Part shown: piece by piece, positions 6,480-15,429 of the stretch
How positions within the stretch are numbered: the first letter of the stretch is position 1
Layout of the letters: the number at the start of each line of letters is the position of its first letter
Assembly (NCBI GenBank): GCA_002737585.1
Contig: NSIA01000077.1
Span: 1-41,300 of the forward strand
DNA from: Planctomycetaceae bacterium
GTDB lineage: Bacteria; Planctomycetota; Phycisphaerae; Phycisphaerales; SM1A02
DNA: 41,300 nucleotides
Reading direction: 5' to 3'
The notes under the pieces: model-generated
Told to the model about the DNA's origin: nothing
Database searches by the model: none
The model's input: only the letters and a program-made list of their open reading frames with translations
Position numbers and translations under genes: made by a program

Positions 6480-9083
6480 TCAATAAGAGTTCGCCGGAAT
6501 TGAACCGGGATGCGCTGCCTCAAATGCGCGCACACGCTCGCGACATGACTCCAGTTTTTCTGCAGGAAGCGCTACTGGGTCAGCAGCGTTCCATACTTTG
6601 TACAGCTGGCACAACGCCAGTAAACCTGACGAACGACGCTTGGGGTCAATACCGAGCGGCTCAAGTAACACCCATGCCTCTTGCAAGGGCTTCTCTGCCT
6701 CGGGGTATCGCTTGGAGGCAGTCAGTGCCCGCCCGAGTGACATGCGCGCAGCAGCACTTATCCATGGATCTTGGCCAGGGACGCCATCGACAATACGAAC
6801 TGCCTCACGGCCAGCATCAACGGCTTCGGGGAGTTTGTCCTGATCACGCAAGAGACTGGCGAGATTAAGAAATGCAATCCCAGCGTCGGGAGAGTTTCCA
6901 AGATCCAACTCCGTCAGGATTTCAATTGCTTCGCGCTGGTACTTCTCGCCTTCCGCAAACTCCTTTTTGGAGCGCTTGATGAGCGCAAGACTGGCAAGAA
7001 CACTGGCACGATGCGGGTGCTTCATACCGGCAAATCGTTCCACTAAGACCAGTGCTTCGCGGGTGTGTCGCTCCGCATCATCAAACCGGCCAGCACCCCG
7101 CTCAATCTGCGAGATGTTGTGAAGATCAAACATTGCCTTATAACTGCCATCTTGACCAAGTTGACGATTGATGGCAATCGCCTCCTCGGCGGCGGCGATT
7201 CCTGCATCCATATCACCCATGATGAAGTGCACCACACCTAAATTATTCAGCGCCGACGCCAATTCTTCGGGCGGCGCGCCTGGAACCGATCGAAGGATTC
7301 GAACTGCTTCCTCTCCATTTCGCTTGGCGGATTCAATATCCGTGGCTTCGACGCGCTGCGCATCGGCGAGCGTTGAAAGCGATCGACCCCGCAATACGGC
7401 ATCATCGGCGCGGTCTGCGCAGGCAAGCGCGCGATTGGCCATTTGCACGGCGTCAACACCGCGGTTGGCGATCGCTAGACCAGCAGAGCACTGGATAGCA
7501 AGCTTGCACTCCAATGCTGGCATATCCGTGTGGCTTACTTCCAGTGCATCCATGCCGGCGCGGTACTGCAGCACGGCGTCATCCGTTCGACCAATGCCCG
7601 TGAAGGCACCGCCGATGGCATAGCGAATCTCTGCCGCTTCGCCCGGCGCCTCGCGCAGCGCTCCCTTATCCAGGTCGGCAACTGCAAGCGCTAACTGTTC
7701 GCGCACGGTGACATCTTCGCGCCCACCTTGCGCTGTTGGATCGGCACCTGCAAGAACCCCGGTCATGTACTCCAAGACACGCGCATTCTGATCGGCACGA
7801 CGTTGCGCATCGGCGCGCGCCACTTCCGCCGCATTGGCTTGACGAACTGAGAATGCCGTGGATCCAAGCAGCGCCAATGTCACCAATGCCGCCACTGCAA
7901 CGCCACGCCAATGCCGACGCGCAAATCGCAATGCACGACCGAATTGCGAAGGATGCACTGCTAGCGGTGTCTCACCATCGCTCCACCGCTTGAGATCCGC
8001 GCGCAGTTCGCCCACGGACTGGTAGCGCTCGCAGGCATCGGCGGCAATCGCTTGCATGCACACCGCATCAAGATCGCTGTCAACCGACCGTGTCGCGGGT
8101 GCAAACGCAGACGGTGCCGTTGGTGCAGTACCGCGAATGGCGGCTGCAAGTCCCGCGCGACCATGCGAGCGCAACGCATCCGTACTGCGCGGTAATCGAT
8201 CGGCAAGCAACTCATAGAGGATCGTTCCCAAGGAGAACACATCACTGCGCGTGTCCGGCGGCGCAGCGTCCGCTTGCTCGGGCGACATGTACTCCGGCGT
8301 TCCCACCAAGGCGCCCTCCACCGTGCTGGTGCCTGCGCCCATGAATGCTGCGTCTGCCAATTTAGCTACACCAAAGTCAATGACTCGCGGGCGAACCACG
8401 CCGGCATCATCAGCAACAAGCACATTTGCAGGCTTCAAATCACGGTGAATCACACCACGACGGTGTGCGTGCTCGACGGCATCACAGGCATCAGTCACCA
8501 TGCGAACCCGGCTATGCACACCAAGCGAATGTTCCCGGGCAAAGTCAGTAATCGGAAGACCAGGGACGAATGGCATGGCGAACCACGGACGACCATCGGG
8601 CAATTCCCCGGTCTCAAGCATTGCTGCAATCCCGGGGTGATCAAGCGAAGCAACCGCCTGTTGTTCCACACGAAAGCGTGCATGCGCAACGGGCGAAGCG
8701 AGCGCATCTCGCAAGATCTTCACAGCAACCAGACGCCGAACCGGATGCTCTTGGCGACCAAGGAATACATCTCCAAATCCACCCGAACCAAGTCGGTGCA
8801 ACAATACATACCGGCCAGCACTACCGTCGCCGTGCGCCATGGCGTCGCTCAGTTCAACACGCATAGCGCCCATCGCTGCATCCACACGGCCGGCACCTGC
8901 CTCAAATGCCGCCACCATCGCCATGGCAGCCGCGCGCTCCGCGGCGCTGACGTCGGCATGCGCCGTCAACCACGCAGCACGCTCTGCTGCGGGAACGTCA
9001 AGTGCGGCAAGAAAGAGGTCCTCGACAATCATGGTGCGAGGCGCTGAACTCCCGGTAGGCGAAGAATTGTTCTGAAGTTGCAC
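6480..9083 (-). CDS. Serine/threonine protein kinase with TPR repeats
   Basis: I chose the GTG at 9083 (867 aa) because TACACT lies 6 nt upstream; the alternative ATG at 9032 removes 17 residues. After a short helical N-terminus (VEDLFLAALDVPAAERAAWL, typical of planctomycete kinases), the Hanks kinase domain spans about 90-350: Gly loop GSGGFGDVFLG, catalytic Lys122 in VAVK, HRDLKPANVLV with Asp215, DFG at 236 and TPEYMSPEQA. One membrane helix (VAVAALVTLALLGSTAF) follows the kinase. About 450 residues of tetratricopeptide-like repeats make up the rest (for example ALNNLGVVHFIMGDMDAGIA and AGIAFLNLASLLRDQDKLPE). The kinase should be cytosolic, with the TPR array outside the membrane. Its substrate is unknown; the FHA protein at 1660-3318 is a possible phosphothreonine reader. 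Confidence 0.9.
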   Translation of the reverse strand: MQLQNNSSPTGSSAPRTMIVEDLFLAALDVPAAERAAWLTAHADVSAAERAAAMAMVAAFEAGAGRVDAAMGAMRVELSDAMAHGDGSAGRYVLLHRLGSGGFGDVFLGRQEHPVRRLVAVKILRDALASPVAHARFRVEQQAVASLDHPGIAAMLETGELPDGRPWFAMPFVPGLPITDFAREHSLGVHSRVRMVTDACDAVEHAHRRGVIHRDLKPANVLVADDAGVVRPRVIDFGVAKLADAAFMGAGTSTVEGALVGTPEYMSPEQADAAPPDTRSDVFSLGTILYELLADRLPRSTDALRSHGRAGLAAAIRGTAPTAPSAFAPATRSVDSDLDAVCMQAIAADACERYQSVGELRADLKRWSDGETPLAVHPSQFGRALRFARRHWRGVAVAALVTLALLGSTAFSVRQANAAEVARADAQRRADQNARVLEYMTGVLAGADPTAQGGREDVTVREQLALAVADLDKGALREAPGEAAEIRYAIGGAFTGIGRTDDAVLQYRAGMDALEVSHTDMPALECKLAIQCSAGLAIANRGVDAVQMANRALACADRADDAVLRGRSLSTLADAQRVEATDIESAKRNGEEAVRILRSVPGAPPEELASALNNLGVVHFIMGDMDAGIAAAEEAIAINRQLGQDGSYKAMFDLHNISQIERGAGRFDDAERHTREALVLVERFAGMKHPHRASVLASLALIKRSKKEFAEGEKYQREAIEILTELDLGNSPDAGIAFLNLASLLRDQDKLPEAVDAGREAVRIVDGVPGQDPWISAAARMSLGRALTASKRYPEAEKPLQEAWVLLEPLGIDPKRRSSGLLALCQLYKVWNAADPVALPAEKLESCRERVRAFEAAHPGSIPANSY

Positions 9084-9089
9084 GGAGAA

Positions 9090-9095
9090 AGTGTA
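9090..9095 (-). promoter_or_regulatory. -10 box for the kinase gene, leaderless arrangement
   Basis: On the minus strand TACACT ends 6 nt before the in-frame GTG at 9083. No Shine-Dalgarno precedes that GTG or the later ATG at 9032. Confidence 0.5.
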
Positions 9096-9177
9096 AGCCG
9101 CGGCACGCACCCCCTGCACACACATGTCATCGCTACGATGATTGCCCATACTGTCCCACGAAGCACCGACGGCTACG

Positions 9178-9237
9178 CCCAAGAACAAGCCCAAGAACAA
9201 GCCAAAGAACAAGCCCACAAACATGCCCAAGACCAAG
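9178..9237 (+). repeat. 12-bp tandem repeat (CCCAAGAACAAG)
   Basis: Five 12-bp units run head to tail: two exact (9178-9189, 9190-9201), one with a single change (9202-9213), one with three changes (9214-9225) and one with a single change (9226-9237). A strongly degenerate sixth unit ends at 9249. In the fumarase frame each unit reads PKNK. The two possible fumarase ATG codons (9223 and 9247) are the last three bases of units four and six, where AAG has become ATG. Confidence 0.85.
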
Positions 9238-9246
9238 CCAGCCTCC

Positions 9247-10728
9247 ATGTCAAAGCGCACCAAGAAGACCGCATCCACGACGTCCGCGCTACCGCACACC
9301 CGTATCGAGTCCGACAGCATGGGCGAGATGCATGTCCACCACGAACTACTGCACGGCGCCACCACGCAGCGCGCTGTGTTGAACTTCCCGGTGAGCGGCC
9401 GACCATTGCCGCCGCAAGTGATTGCTTCATATCTGGAACTCAAGCGCGCGTGTGCGCAGGCGAACCTGAAGCTTGGTGAATTGAAGCGTGCGAAAGCAAA
9501 CGACATTGTTGAATCATGCGAGCGCCTGCTTGAAGACTTTGCGGATCGCCGCGGGCAAGTGATGCGGCACTTTCCGATTGATGTCTTTCAGACTGGTTCC
9601 GGCACCAGCACCAACATGAATGTCAATGAGGTGATCGCAAACACCGCCAGTGTCATGCGCGGTAAGGCGATCGGCTCCAAAGAACCGCTGCATCCAAATG
9701 ATGATGTCAACTACGGGCAGAGTTCAAACGACACATTCCCCACTGCCATGCAAGTGGCTGGCGCGGTTGCCATTCATGAGCAATTGGTGCCCGCACTGAA
9801 GCGCTTGCATCGCGCCCTTGATGCCAAGGCCAAGGCGTGGGACAAGCACGTGAAGATCGGTCGCACCCACTTAATGGACGCTACGCCCATCCGCGTCGGC
9901 CAAGAATTTGGCGGCTACGCAGCAGCCATTGCCTACGCCGTTGCGCGCGCAGAATTGGCGCGCGACGTTCTCGCGCGCAACCTACCGATCGGTGGCACCG
10001 CGGTCGGAACAGGCATCAACGCCAATCCAAAATTCGGTCGCACGGTCAGTGCAATTCTCAGCAAAGAACTGGGCATCACCTTTACTGAAGCAGCCAACCA
10101 TTTCGAAGCACAGGCCACCCGCGACTGCGTGGTGGAAGCAAGTGGCATGCTCAAGACCATCGCGGTCAGTCTGAGCAAGATCGCCAATGACATTCGCTGG
10201 CTTGGTAGTGGGCCACGCTGCGGACTTGGAGAACTCATGCTCCCTGCCACGCAACCCGGCAGCAGCATCATGCCCGGCAAGATCAACCCGGTCATTTGCG
10301 AAAGCGTCATGATGGTGGCGTGCCGCGTGGTTGGCAATGACGCGTGCATCACCCTCGGCGGATTCGGCGGCATTGGCAGTCTGTTGGAACTCAATGTTGC
10401 CATGCCGATGATCGCTGACAGCCTGTGCGAATCCATTGACTTGCTGGCGAACGCCTGTGACATGTTCCGCGACAAGTGCATCGAAGGCTTGGAACTTCAC
10501 CCGGATGCTTCAAAGACTGTGGAGCGCAGCCTGATGATGGTCACTAGCCTGGCACCGGTGATCGGCTACGACAACGCCGCCAAGGCCGCCAAGGAGGCGT
10601 ACAAGAGCGGCGAAACCATCCGCGCGTACGTGCTCCGAAACAAGATGGTGGAGCCGAAGTTGCTCGATCGCTTGCTCGACCCCACCTCGATGACCAAGCC
10701 GGGCGGCAAGGGCCCGGGCGGCGGGTAA
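9247..10728 (+). CDS. fumC: Class II fumarate hydratase
   Basis: With the ATG at 9247 the protein has 493 residues. The conserved fold begins near residue 18 (RIESDSMGEMHV) and includes TGSGTSTNMNVNEVIAN, the LHPNDDVNYGQSSNDTFPTA substrate site and the family signature GSSIMPGKINPV with the catalytic Ser loop. The enzyme interconverts fumarate and malate in the TCA cycle as an oxygen-stable homotetramer. Class II fumarases are usually about 460 aa, so the first 18 residues (MSKRTKKTASTTSALPHT) are extra. Starts at 9223 (ATG) or 9142 (TTG) would add a Lys-Pro-rich tail from the 12-bp repeats. None of the three has a Shine-Dalgarno. Other members of the fumarase/aspartase superfamily are less likely given the full motif set. 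Confidence 0.9.
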   Translation: MSKRTKKTASTTSALPHTRIESDSMGEMHVHHELLHGATTQRAVLNFPVSGRPLPPQVIASYLELKRACAQANLKLGELKRAKANDIVESCERLLEDFADRRGQVMRHFPIDVFQTGSGTSTNMNVNEVIANTASVMRGKAIGSKEPLHPNDDVNYGQSSNDTFPTAMQVAGAVAIHEQLVPALKRLHRALDAKAKAWDKHVKIGRTHLMDATPIRVGQEFGGYAAAIAYAVARAELARDVLARNLPIGGTAVGTGINANPKFGRTVSAILSKELGITFTEAANHFEAQATRDCVVEASGMLKTIAVSLSKIANDIRWLGSGPRCGLGELMLPATQPGSSIMPGKINPVICESVMMVACRVVGNDACITLGGFGGIGSLLELNVAMPMIADSLCESIDLLANACDMFRDKCIEGLELHPDASKTVERSLMMVTSLAPVIGYDNAAKAAKEAYKSGETIRAYVLRNKMVEPKLLDRLLDPTSMTKPGGKGPGGG

Positions 10729-10828
10729 AGGGCAACATCGGGCCTCTGAAGCTCGTTGGAGCCGGCACTATCGGACGAATTCTGGACCGATCTACGGTTT
10801 CGTAGGAATATCGGGCGGCTTCCGTTTG

Positions 10829-10859
10829 CCCCGGGCCGTTCCGGGGTTACTTTCTTTCT
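10829..10859 (+). terminator. Possible intrinsic terminator after fumC
   Basis: CCCCGG (10829-10834) can pair with CCGGGG (10841-10846) across a 6-nt loop, followed by the T-rich TTACTTTCTTTCT. The stem is short but all G/C. It separates fumC from the secreted-protein gene. Confidence 0.45.
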
Positions 10860-10926
10860 GCTGTGCCTCACGGTTGCGGCTCGTTTCATTACCAGAAGCG
10901 GTCATCACGGAAGGAAAGGTCTCGCT

Positions 10927-11691
10927 ATGCGTTTATTCGCAGCGTCAGTCTTGATCATTGTTGCAGCAAGTCCGGCGTTGGCGCAATCAACTCAGATCGC
11001 GCAGAATCTGCCGTTCCCAGCCGTATACGACCCCACCAGTGGGTATGACGTTCAAGACGGAACCTTCTCCGACGCGCTGCAGAGTGACGGTAGTTACTTC
11101 TACTCGCAGGCGATCGGGCAAAGCTTCAGCGTTGGTAGCGGTCAGTCATCCACCATTACCGATGTCTCGTTCTGGGGTTCATCGGAGTACCTCCAGTCCA
11201 GCACTCCGTGGAACCAGACGGTTCTGAGTAGCAACATCATCAGCATGCAGATTGCCATTCTCCGCACTGATACCGGGACTTCAGACTTTCCGATCGTGCA
11301 CAGTTGGACGATTCAGACCGGGCAATTCTCGCAGGTTCTGACTGGCAATTACACAGCCGAAACATTCAGCCCGGTGTTCCGGCTCTCGACCGTCTTGGCA
11401 GGCAACTTCACGCTCAACGCTGGCAACTACATGATCACCATCGGCGGGGTTCTCAATAACCCAGATGGTGATTCATTCGCATGGACTGACGGTCTTGCGG
11501 ACGGATCCGTGCCCGCTACCCAGGCCTACGCAACAGTTGGCGACACGCCAACCGAATGGGGGACATGGATTCCCATATCCGACGGCACCTCCGGAGCATT
11601 TGAACTGAATGGCGTCACCGTACCAGCTCCAGGAGCCGTGGCGCTTCTTGCAATGGCAGGACTGCGCGGACGACGCCGGCGCGGTATGTAA
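10927..11691 (+). CDS. Secreted protein with PEP-CTERM-like C-terminal sorting tail
   Basis: This 254-residue protein starts at 10927 behind the Shine-Dalgarno GGAAAGG. A signal peptide MRLFAASVLIIVAASPALAQ is followed by a Ser/Thr/Asn-rich all-beta-looking body with no recognised enzyme motif. The C-terminus VPAPGAVALLAMAGLRGRRR is a hydrophobic segment with an arginine cluster, the PEP-CTERM/exosortase layout but with PAPGA in place of VPEP; this variant is frequent in Phycisphaerae. The protein is probably exported and anchored or processed at the cell surface. Its function is unknown. A strong terminator follows it. Confidence 0.8.
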   Translation: MRLFAASVLIIVAASPALAQSTQIAQNLPFPAVYDPTSGYDVQDGTFSDALQSDGSYFYSQAIGQSFSVGSGQSSTITDVSFWGSSEYLQSSTPWNQTVLSSNIISMQIAILRTDTGTSDFPIVHSWTIQTGQFSQVLTGNYTAETFSPVFRLSTVLAGNFTLNAGNYMITIGGVLNNPDGDSFAWTDGLADGSVPATQAYATVGDTPTEWGTWIPISDGTSGAFELNGVTVPAPGAVALLAMAGLRGRRRRGM

Positions 11692-11732
11692 CACAACACT
11701 CTGAATCTCGGCGCAATGCGTCGATTGATCCC

Positions 11733-11784
11733 CTCGGGCGCTTGCCGGTCATCGTTTACCACTGGCAGGCGCCCGAGTGTTTTT
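11733..11784 (+). terminator. Rho-independent terminator
   Basis: CTCGGGCGC (11733-11741) pairs with GCGCCCGAG (11769-11777), and inside it TGCC (11743-11746) pairs with GGCA (11764-11767). The stem is followed by TGTTTTT. It ends the secreted-protein transcript and lies right beside the convergent folP stop. Confidence 0.85.
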
Positions 11785-11786
11785 AG

Positions 11787-12662
11787 TCAGTATTTCTTGC
11801 GTAAAGCAGACCACGCGGCGAGCGCGTGCGCGTGATCACGCACCGCGTGAACCCGGAGAATTGCTGCGCCGTTCGATGCCGCCACCAGCGCCGCACCCAC
11901 CGATGCAGCATCCCGCTGCGCCGGATCAGGCTCAGCAGTGATGGCACCAAGAAAGCTCTTACGACTTGCTCCTACCAGTACCGGAACACCAAGTTCTGCA
12001 AACTCCTGCAGCCGTGCAATCAGTGCTAGGTTCTGCTGCACATCTTTTCCAAATCCAAGACCTGGGTCAACAGCGATACGGTCGCGCGGCATTCCCGCTT
12101 TCAGTACTGCTGCCACGCGGGCGCCAAGCCAGTCACGCACGTCATGCACCACATCGGTGTACGTCCGACGAGCGTCGTATTCGGTGCTCCAACGATCGGA
12201 GTCTGGAGATGCCAAGCGATGCATGAGAATGATGGCTGCACCCGCAGCACAGGCAACGTCCACGATTTCTGGATCATCAAGCGCGGCGCTCACGTCGTTC
12301 ACTATGCAGGCGCCAGCGGCGAGCGCTGCGCGCGCCACTTCTGCTCGCGTTGTGTCAATGGAAACTGGGCCAAGCGTTGCCAATGCCGCGATCACTGGCT
12401 GAGTGCGTGCAATCTGCTCGGCGATATCCACGCGCGCTGCACCCGGGCGAGTGGACTCACCGCCAACATCCAAGATGCCCGCACCTTCATGAATGCAGCG
12501 CTGCCCGTGCGAAATTGCTGCATCGAGTGAAGAATGAACTCCGCCATCACTGAAACTATCCGGCGTGGTGTTCAACACCGCCATCAGTACCGGCGCTGTT
12601 TCACTGCCCCATGCAAAGCGGTGCGAGCGCGCCACCAAGACGCCGCCGCCCGCTGTGCTCAT
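11787..12662 (-). CDS. folP: Dihydropteroate synthase
   Basis: This 291-residue TIM-barrel protein has the DHPS signatures: LMAVLNTTPDSFSDGG (pterin loop 1), GAGILDVGGESTRPGA (loop 2), VSIDTTRAEVARAAL, IVNDVSAALDDPE, DPGLGFGKDVQQN and VLVGASRKSFLGA. It condenses p-aminobenzoate with hydroxymethyl-dihydropterin diphosphate in folate synthesis and is the sulfonamide target. Its ATG overlaps the stop of the upstream gene (ATGA, 12659-12662), so translation is probably coupled. No other folate gene is visible nearby. Confidence 0.95.
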   Translation of the reverse strand: MSTAGGGVLVARSHRFAWGSETAPVLMAVLNTTPDSFSDGGVHSSLDAAISHGQRCIHEGAGILDVGGESTRPGAARVDIAEQIARTQPVIAALATLGPVSIDTTRAEVARAALAAGACIVNDVSAALDDPEIVDVACAAGAAIILMHRLASPDSDRWSTEYDARRTYTDVVHDVRDWLGARVAAVLKAGMPRDRIAVDPGLGFGKDVQQNLALIARLQEFAELGVPVLVGASRKSFLGAITAEPDPAQRDAASVGAALVAASNGAAILRVHAVRDHAHALAAWSALRKKY

Positions 12663-14407
12663 TGCCGCGCCTGCGACTTTGCTGCATCAAATGCAACACC
12701 AAGTACGCCGGATGGAACCACCACCGCAAACTCCCACGTGGCATCGCGCGACCGGGTCGCCATGGCGATTGGCTCAAGCCCTTCGGGCGCAATCGGCAGC
12801 ATTTCCACTGCACCACCAGGGATCGATTCCGCTACTTGCCGCGCTGCAGTCAACAGTTGCCCAACACCAATGAAGAGAACCGCATCAGCGTCAGGGACAA
12901 GCCATGGTGACATGGCGCGCACCATGCCATTCGTTGCAAGGGTCTTCTTACTATTGGCAGTTGCAGCCAAACATGCGCGATCCAACACATCGGTCCGCTG
13001 GCTGTAGGTGACCACCAGCGCGCCGGGTAGCTCGCGTGCAAATCCGTGCAGTCCACGGCTACTCACAATGAATTGCTTGATGAGCCGCTCCATGAAATCA
13101 CCGCCTGGACCCGTCACCACTTCCTTGACTGCAAAGGCAGAGACGGTTGAGCCATCCTTCAATTGCCGCGCTTCTTCCCAGGTCGGCTCGCTGCGAATGC
13201 CGTTGATTTCACCAGTCTGCGACTCGACCCATGACTTGAGCGCGCCCTTGACCGCCGCGGTGTCTTTGGTCACCACTACAAACGACGCGTCATTGAGAAT
13301 TCCGCCCACTGCAATGCCCAACCGGCTTGGATACGCGGCCGCTTGCACCTGATCGACCTTGTCTTGAACCGTGTCGAGCCACGGCGGCAGAGCCAGGCGC
13401 TCACTCCCAGGCACGGTGGCTAAGAACGAACGAACACGCGCGGCTCCACCCATCGCTACCAGGTCGATGCCGGCGGCGCCATAGAAGGCGGCATCGGGAA
13501 GCCGACCGAGCAATGCGGTGACGTCCTGCATCTGCGCGGTGCCGGTAGGGATGGCCTTTGCAACATCGCCTTCGGGGTCGAATCGGGCGTAAGCGCGAAT
13601 TCCAACTGCAAGCGCATCGAAATCGATGGCGAACACGGCGTCGGTCACTTGCGCAAGAATCTGCGCTCCGCGCTCCCGACTCTTGCCAATGGTCTCAAGC
13701 GCTGCTGCTGGCGCTGCCTCGGGCTCATTGCCACGCGGCAACATATTGGCAGCGGTGATGTCAAGCTCGCCAGCTTTGCGCGCAAGATCAGCGAGTGACT
13801 TCATCACCGGCGCCGATGCCCAAGAGAAACAATCGCTCATACGAATGATTTCCATCCCACGCCTGCCAACGCGTGTGGCCAACGTTGCCGCGAAACCATC
13901 CTTGGGCGCCCAAGTGGCGAGCGAGTCAGGCGCATCGGCCACCAAGACGTGGCTTGCGGTCTTTCGAATCCATAACGCGCGGGGCGCAGTGCGCGCGCGC
14001 ATCGCGCCGGTTCCGAGTTCGGGGGCGTCAATAAACGTTGCGGCAACAAAGGCGTCTGCATCAGTCACCGGAAACGCTGCAATGTTGGTGAAGCCGGTTG
14101 CACGTGGCGCGGCCCATGCAACACATGCGCCTCGATCATCAAAGCCCGCACCGATACCAAGTTGCGCTTTCAAGAGGTCGATGGGCCGGCCACCCAGCGC
14201 AGCCTCAGCTTTGCCCATTCGATCAATTGCCAACTGCAAATCGTCGCTCGCACCCTTGACGCTTGGAATCACTAGCGCTCCAGCGGCGTCGGCGGGCACC
14301 AGACGAAGCGCGTCTTCAAGCGCCCCAGCAAAGGTAGCGGCGGAAACAGACAGCACAGCAAGCACCGCGGTGAGTCGCGGGCGGAGGCAGAATGGAATCA
14401 GATGCAT
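12659..14407 (-). CDS. Secreted protein of unknown function (DUF3352-like architecture)
   Basis: The protein has 582 residues. Residues 1-29 look like a signal peptide (LTAVLAVLSVSAATFAGA), and the mature part begins ALEDALRLVPADAAGALVIP, a phrase common at the start of DUF3352-type planctomycete exported proteins. The rest alternates short beta segments and helices without catalytic motifs I can name. It is the middle gene of a three-gene operon: 4 bp after the glutathione peroxidase stop and overlapping the folP start by 4 bp. The link to folate or oxidative stress may be only transcriptional. I do not recognise a function. Confidence 0.7.
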   Translation of the reverse strand: MHLIPFCLRPRLTAVLAVLSVSAATFAGALEDALRLVPADAAGALVIPSVKGASDDLQLAIDRMGKAEAALGGRPIDLLKAQLGIGAGFDDRGACVAWAAPRATGFTNIAAFPVTDADAFVAATFIDAPELGTGAMRARTAPRALWIRKTASHVLVADAPDSLATWAPKDGFAATLATRVGRRGMEIIRMSDCFSWASAPVMKSLADLARKAGELDITAANMLPRGNEPEAAPAAALETIGKSRERGAQILAQVTDAVFAIDFDALAVGIRAYARFDPEGDVAKAIPTGTAQMQDVTALLGRLPDAAFYGAAGIDLVAMGGAARVRSFLATVPGSERLALPPWLDTVQDKVDQVQAAAYPSRLGIAVGGILNDASFVVVTKDTAAVKGALKSWVESQTGEINGIRSEPTWEEARQLKDGSTVSAFAVKEVVTGPGGDFMERLIKQFIVSSRGLHGFARELPGALVVTYSQRTDVLDRACLAATANSKKTLATNGMVRAMSPWLVPDADAVLFIGVGQLLTAARQVAESIPGGAVEMLPIAPEGLEPIAMATRSRDATWEFAVVVPSGVLGVAFDAAKSQARQ

Positions 14408-14411
14408 GCGA

Positions 14412-14999
14412 TCAGGATACGGGCTTCACAGCCAGGGCTTGCTCGATGGCTTTGCGGAGTTCCTCGCCCGTTGGCTTCACGCCTGAGCCATAGAACGCAA
14501 CCGGTTTGCCATCCTTGCCAACCACGTACTTGCCGAAGTTCCAGCTTGGCAATTTGCCGGTACCAGCGCTGAGAAACGCATAAATCTCGCTCTGACCTTC
14601 CCCGGCTTTGGTCTGCACCTTCGACATCATTGGGAAAGTGACGCTGTACGTCTTTGAGCAGAAATCGCGGATCTCAGAGGCGGAGCCAGGCTCCTGCCCA
14701 CCAAAGTCATTGCAGGGGAATCCAATCACTACGAGACCCTTGTCTTTGAATTCCTTCCAGACGGTTTCCAATTCCGCGTACTGCGGGGTGTAGCCACATC
14801 GGCTCGCCACATTCACCACCAGCACCACCTTGCCCTTGTACATGTCAAGGTCCACGGCGGTGCCATCAAGCGCGGTGGTCTTGAATGAATACAAACTGGT
14901 GCCCTTCGCTGCCGCCGGCGGAGCTACGGCCTGACCTGCGCCAAAGCCCGTCAACAAGGAGACAACACCGAGTGCGGACGCGATCATCTTTTTGGTCAT
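14412..14999 (-). CDS. Secreted glutathione peroxidase-family protein
   Basis: From the ATG at 14999 the protein has 195 residues: a signal peptide (KKMIASALGVVSLLTGFGAG) and a GPx domain starting at SLYSFKTTALDGTAVDLDMY. The peroxidatic site is NVASRCGYTPQY, with cysteine rather than selenocysteine, and the second motif is GFPCNDFGGQEPGS. The usual partner Trp lies in LPSWNFGKYVV. Bacterial Cys-type family members usually take electrons from thioredoxin. The signal peptide places it outside the cytoplasm. A weak -10-like CACGAT lies 9 nt upstream of the ATG, without a Shine-Dalgarno. It is the first gene of the operon with the unknown protein and folP. Confidence 0.9.
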   Translation of the reverse strand: MTKKMIASALGVVSLLTGFGAGQAVAPPAAAKGTSLYSFKTTALDGTAVDLDMYKGKVVLVVNVASRCGYTPQYAELETVWKEFKDKGLVVIGFPCNDFGGQEPGSASEIRDFCSKTYSVTFPMMSKVQTKAGEGQSEIYAFLSAGTGKLPSWNFGKYVVGKDGKPVAFYGSGVKPTGEELRKAIEQALAVKPVS

Positions 15000-15429
15000 G
15001 TGGTTCGAATCGTGAGGGGAGAGGGGGAGGAGCGGGATCAGAACGTACTGGGGGCCGTGATTCCGGTGGAAGTCCACGGGCAATCGCCTACACTTCCTTG
15101 GATCAGTAGCAATGCGCTCATACTAGGCAGTTCAACCGTGTTCCGATCAGTGCCATCAGCGAGCTGCGCGGCGTACGCCGGTCGGAAGACGGCGGAGGAT
15201 CGCTACCAAACCTGTTCAAGACGAGTGTAATAACCTTGCAAATTCAGGGCTCGTGAGAAACAAACCGCGACTAGCCGCCGATTATCTAACGATTGCTACG
15301 GTTACTCCGTCTGCTACTACTCATATTAAGCAAAGTTCTGATTTCAATCAAGATTCCTTGAGGGGTTCATCCGCGGAATGCGCGTTGTATCCGGGGGAAA
15401 GAGTAATTCTCTGACAACGCCATGCGAGC
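15000..15429 (+). other. 430-bp intergenic region between divergent gpx and the ECF sigma gene
   Basis: No convincing gene is present; the short frames here have no homology I recognise. A plus-strand TACACT (15089-15094) matches the -10 boxes seen elsewhere but has no start codon 6-8 nt downstream. CGGCGTACGCCG (about 15172-15183) is a perfect 12-bp palindrome. The stretch from about 15280 to 15360 is clearly AT-richer than its surroundings and may hold promoters for the ECF gene. Confidence 0.4.
15089..15094 (+). promoter_or_regulatory. Candidate -10 box inside the 430-bp gap
   Basis: TACACT in the context GCCTACACTTCC is identical to the -10 boxes of the kinase and RND operons. A transcript from here would have a leader of about 330 nt before the ECF sigma gene, or be a separate RNA. 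Confidence 0.3.

Noticed and set aside
9078..9479. Plus-strand frame with Gln-Glu-Gln-Ala repeats overlapping the fumC start
   Set aside because: It is the alternative frame of the 12-bp repeat and continues out of frame through conserved fumarase sequence.
9033..9506. N-terminal extension of the kinase to 1008 residues
   Set aside because: The extension reads the 12-bp repeat and the fumC start backwards (Phe-Leu-Gly-Leu runs), and the -10 box at 9090-9095 lies inside it.
10756..10926. Upstream extension of the PEP-CTERM-like gene
   Set aside because: The ATG at 10927 has a clear Shine-Dalgarno and begins a textbook signal peptide; the extension passes through a terminator-like hairpin.
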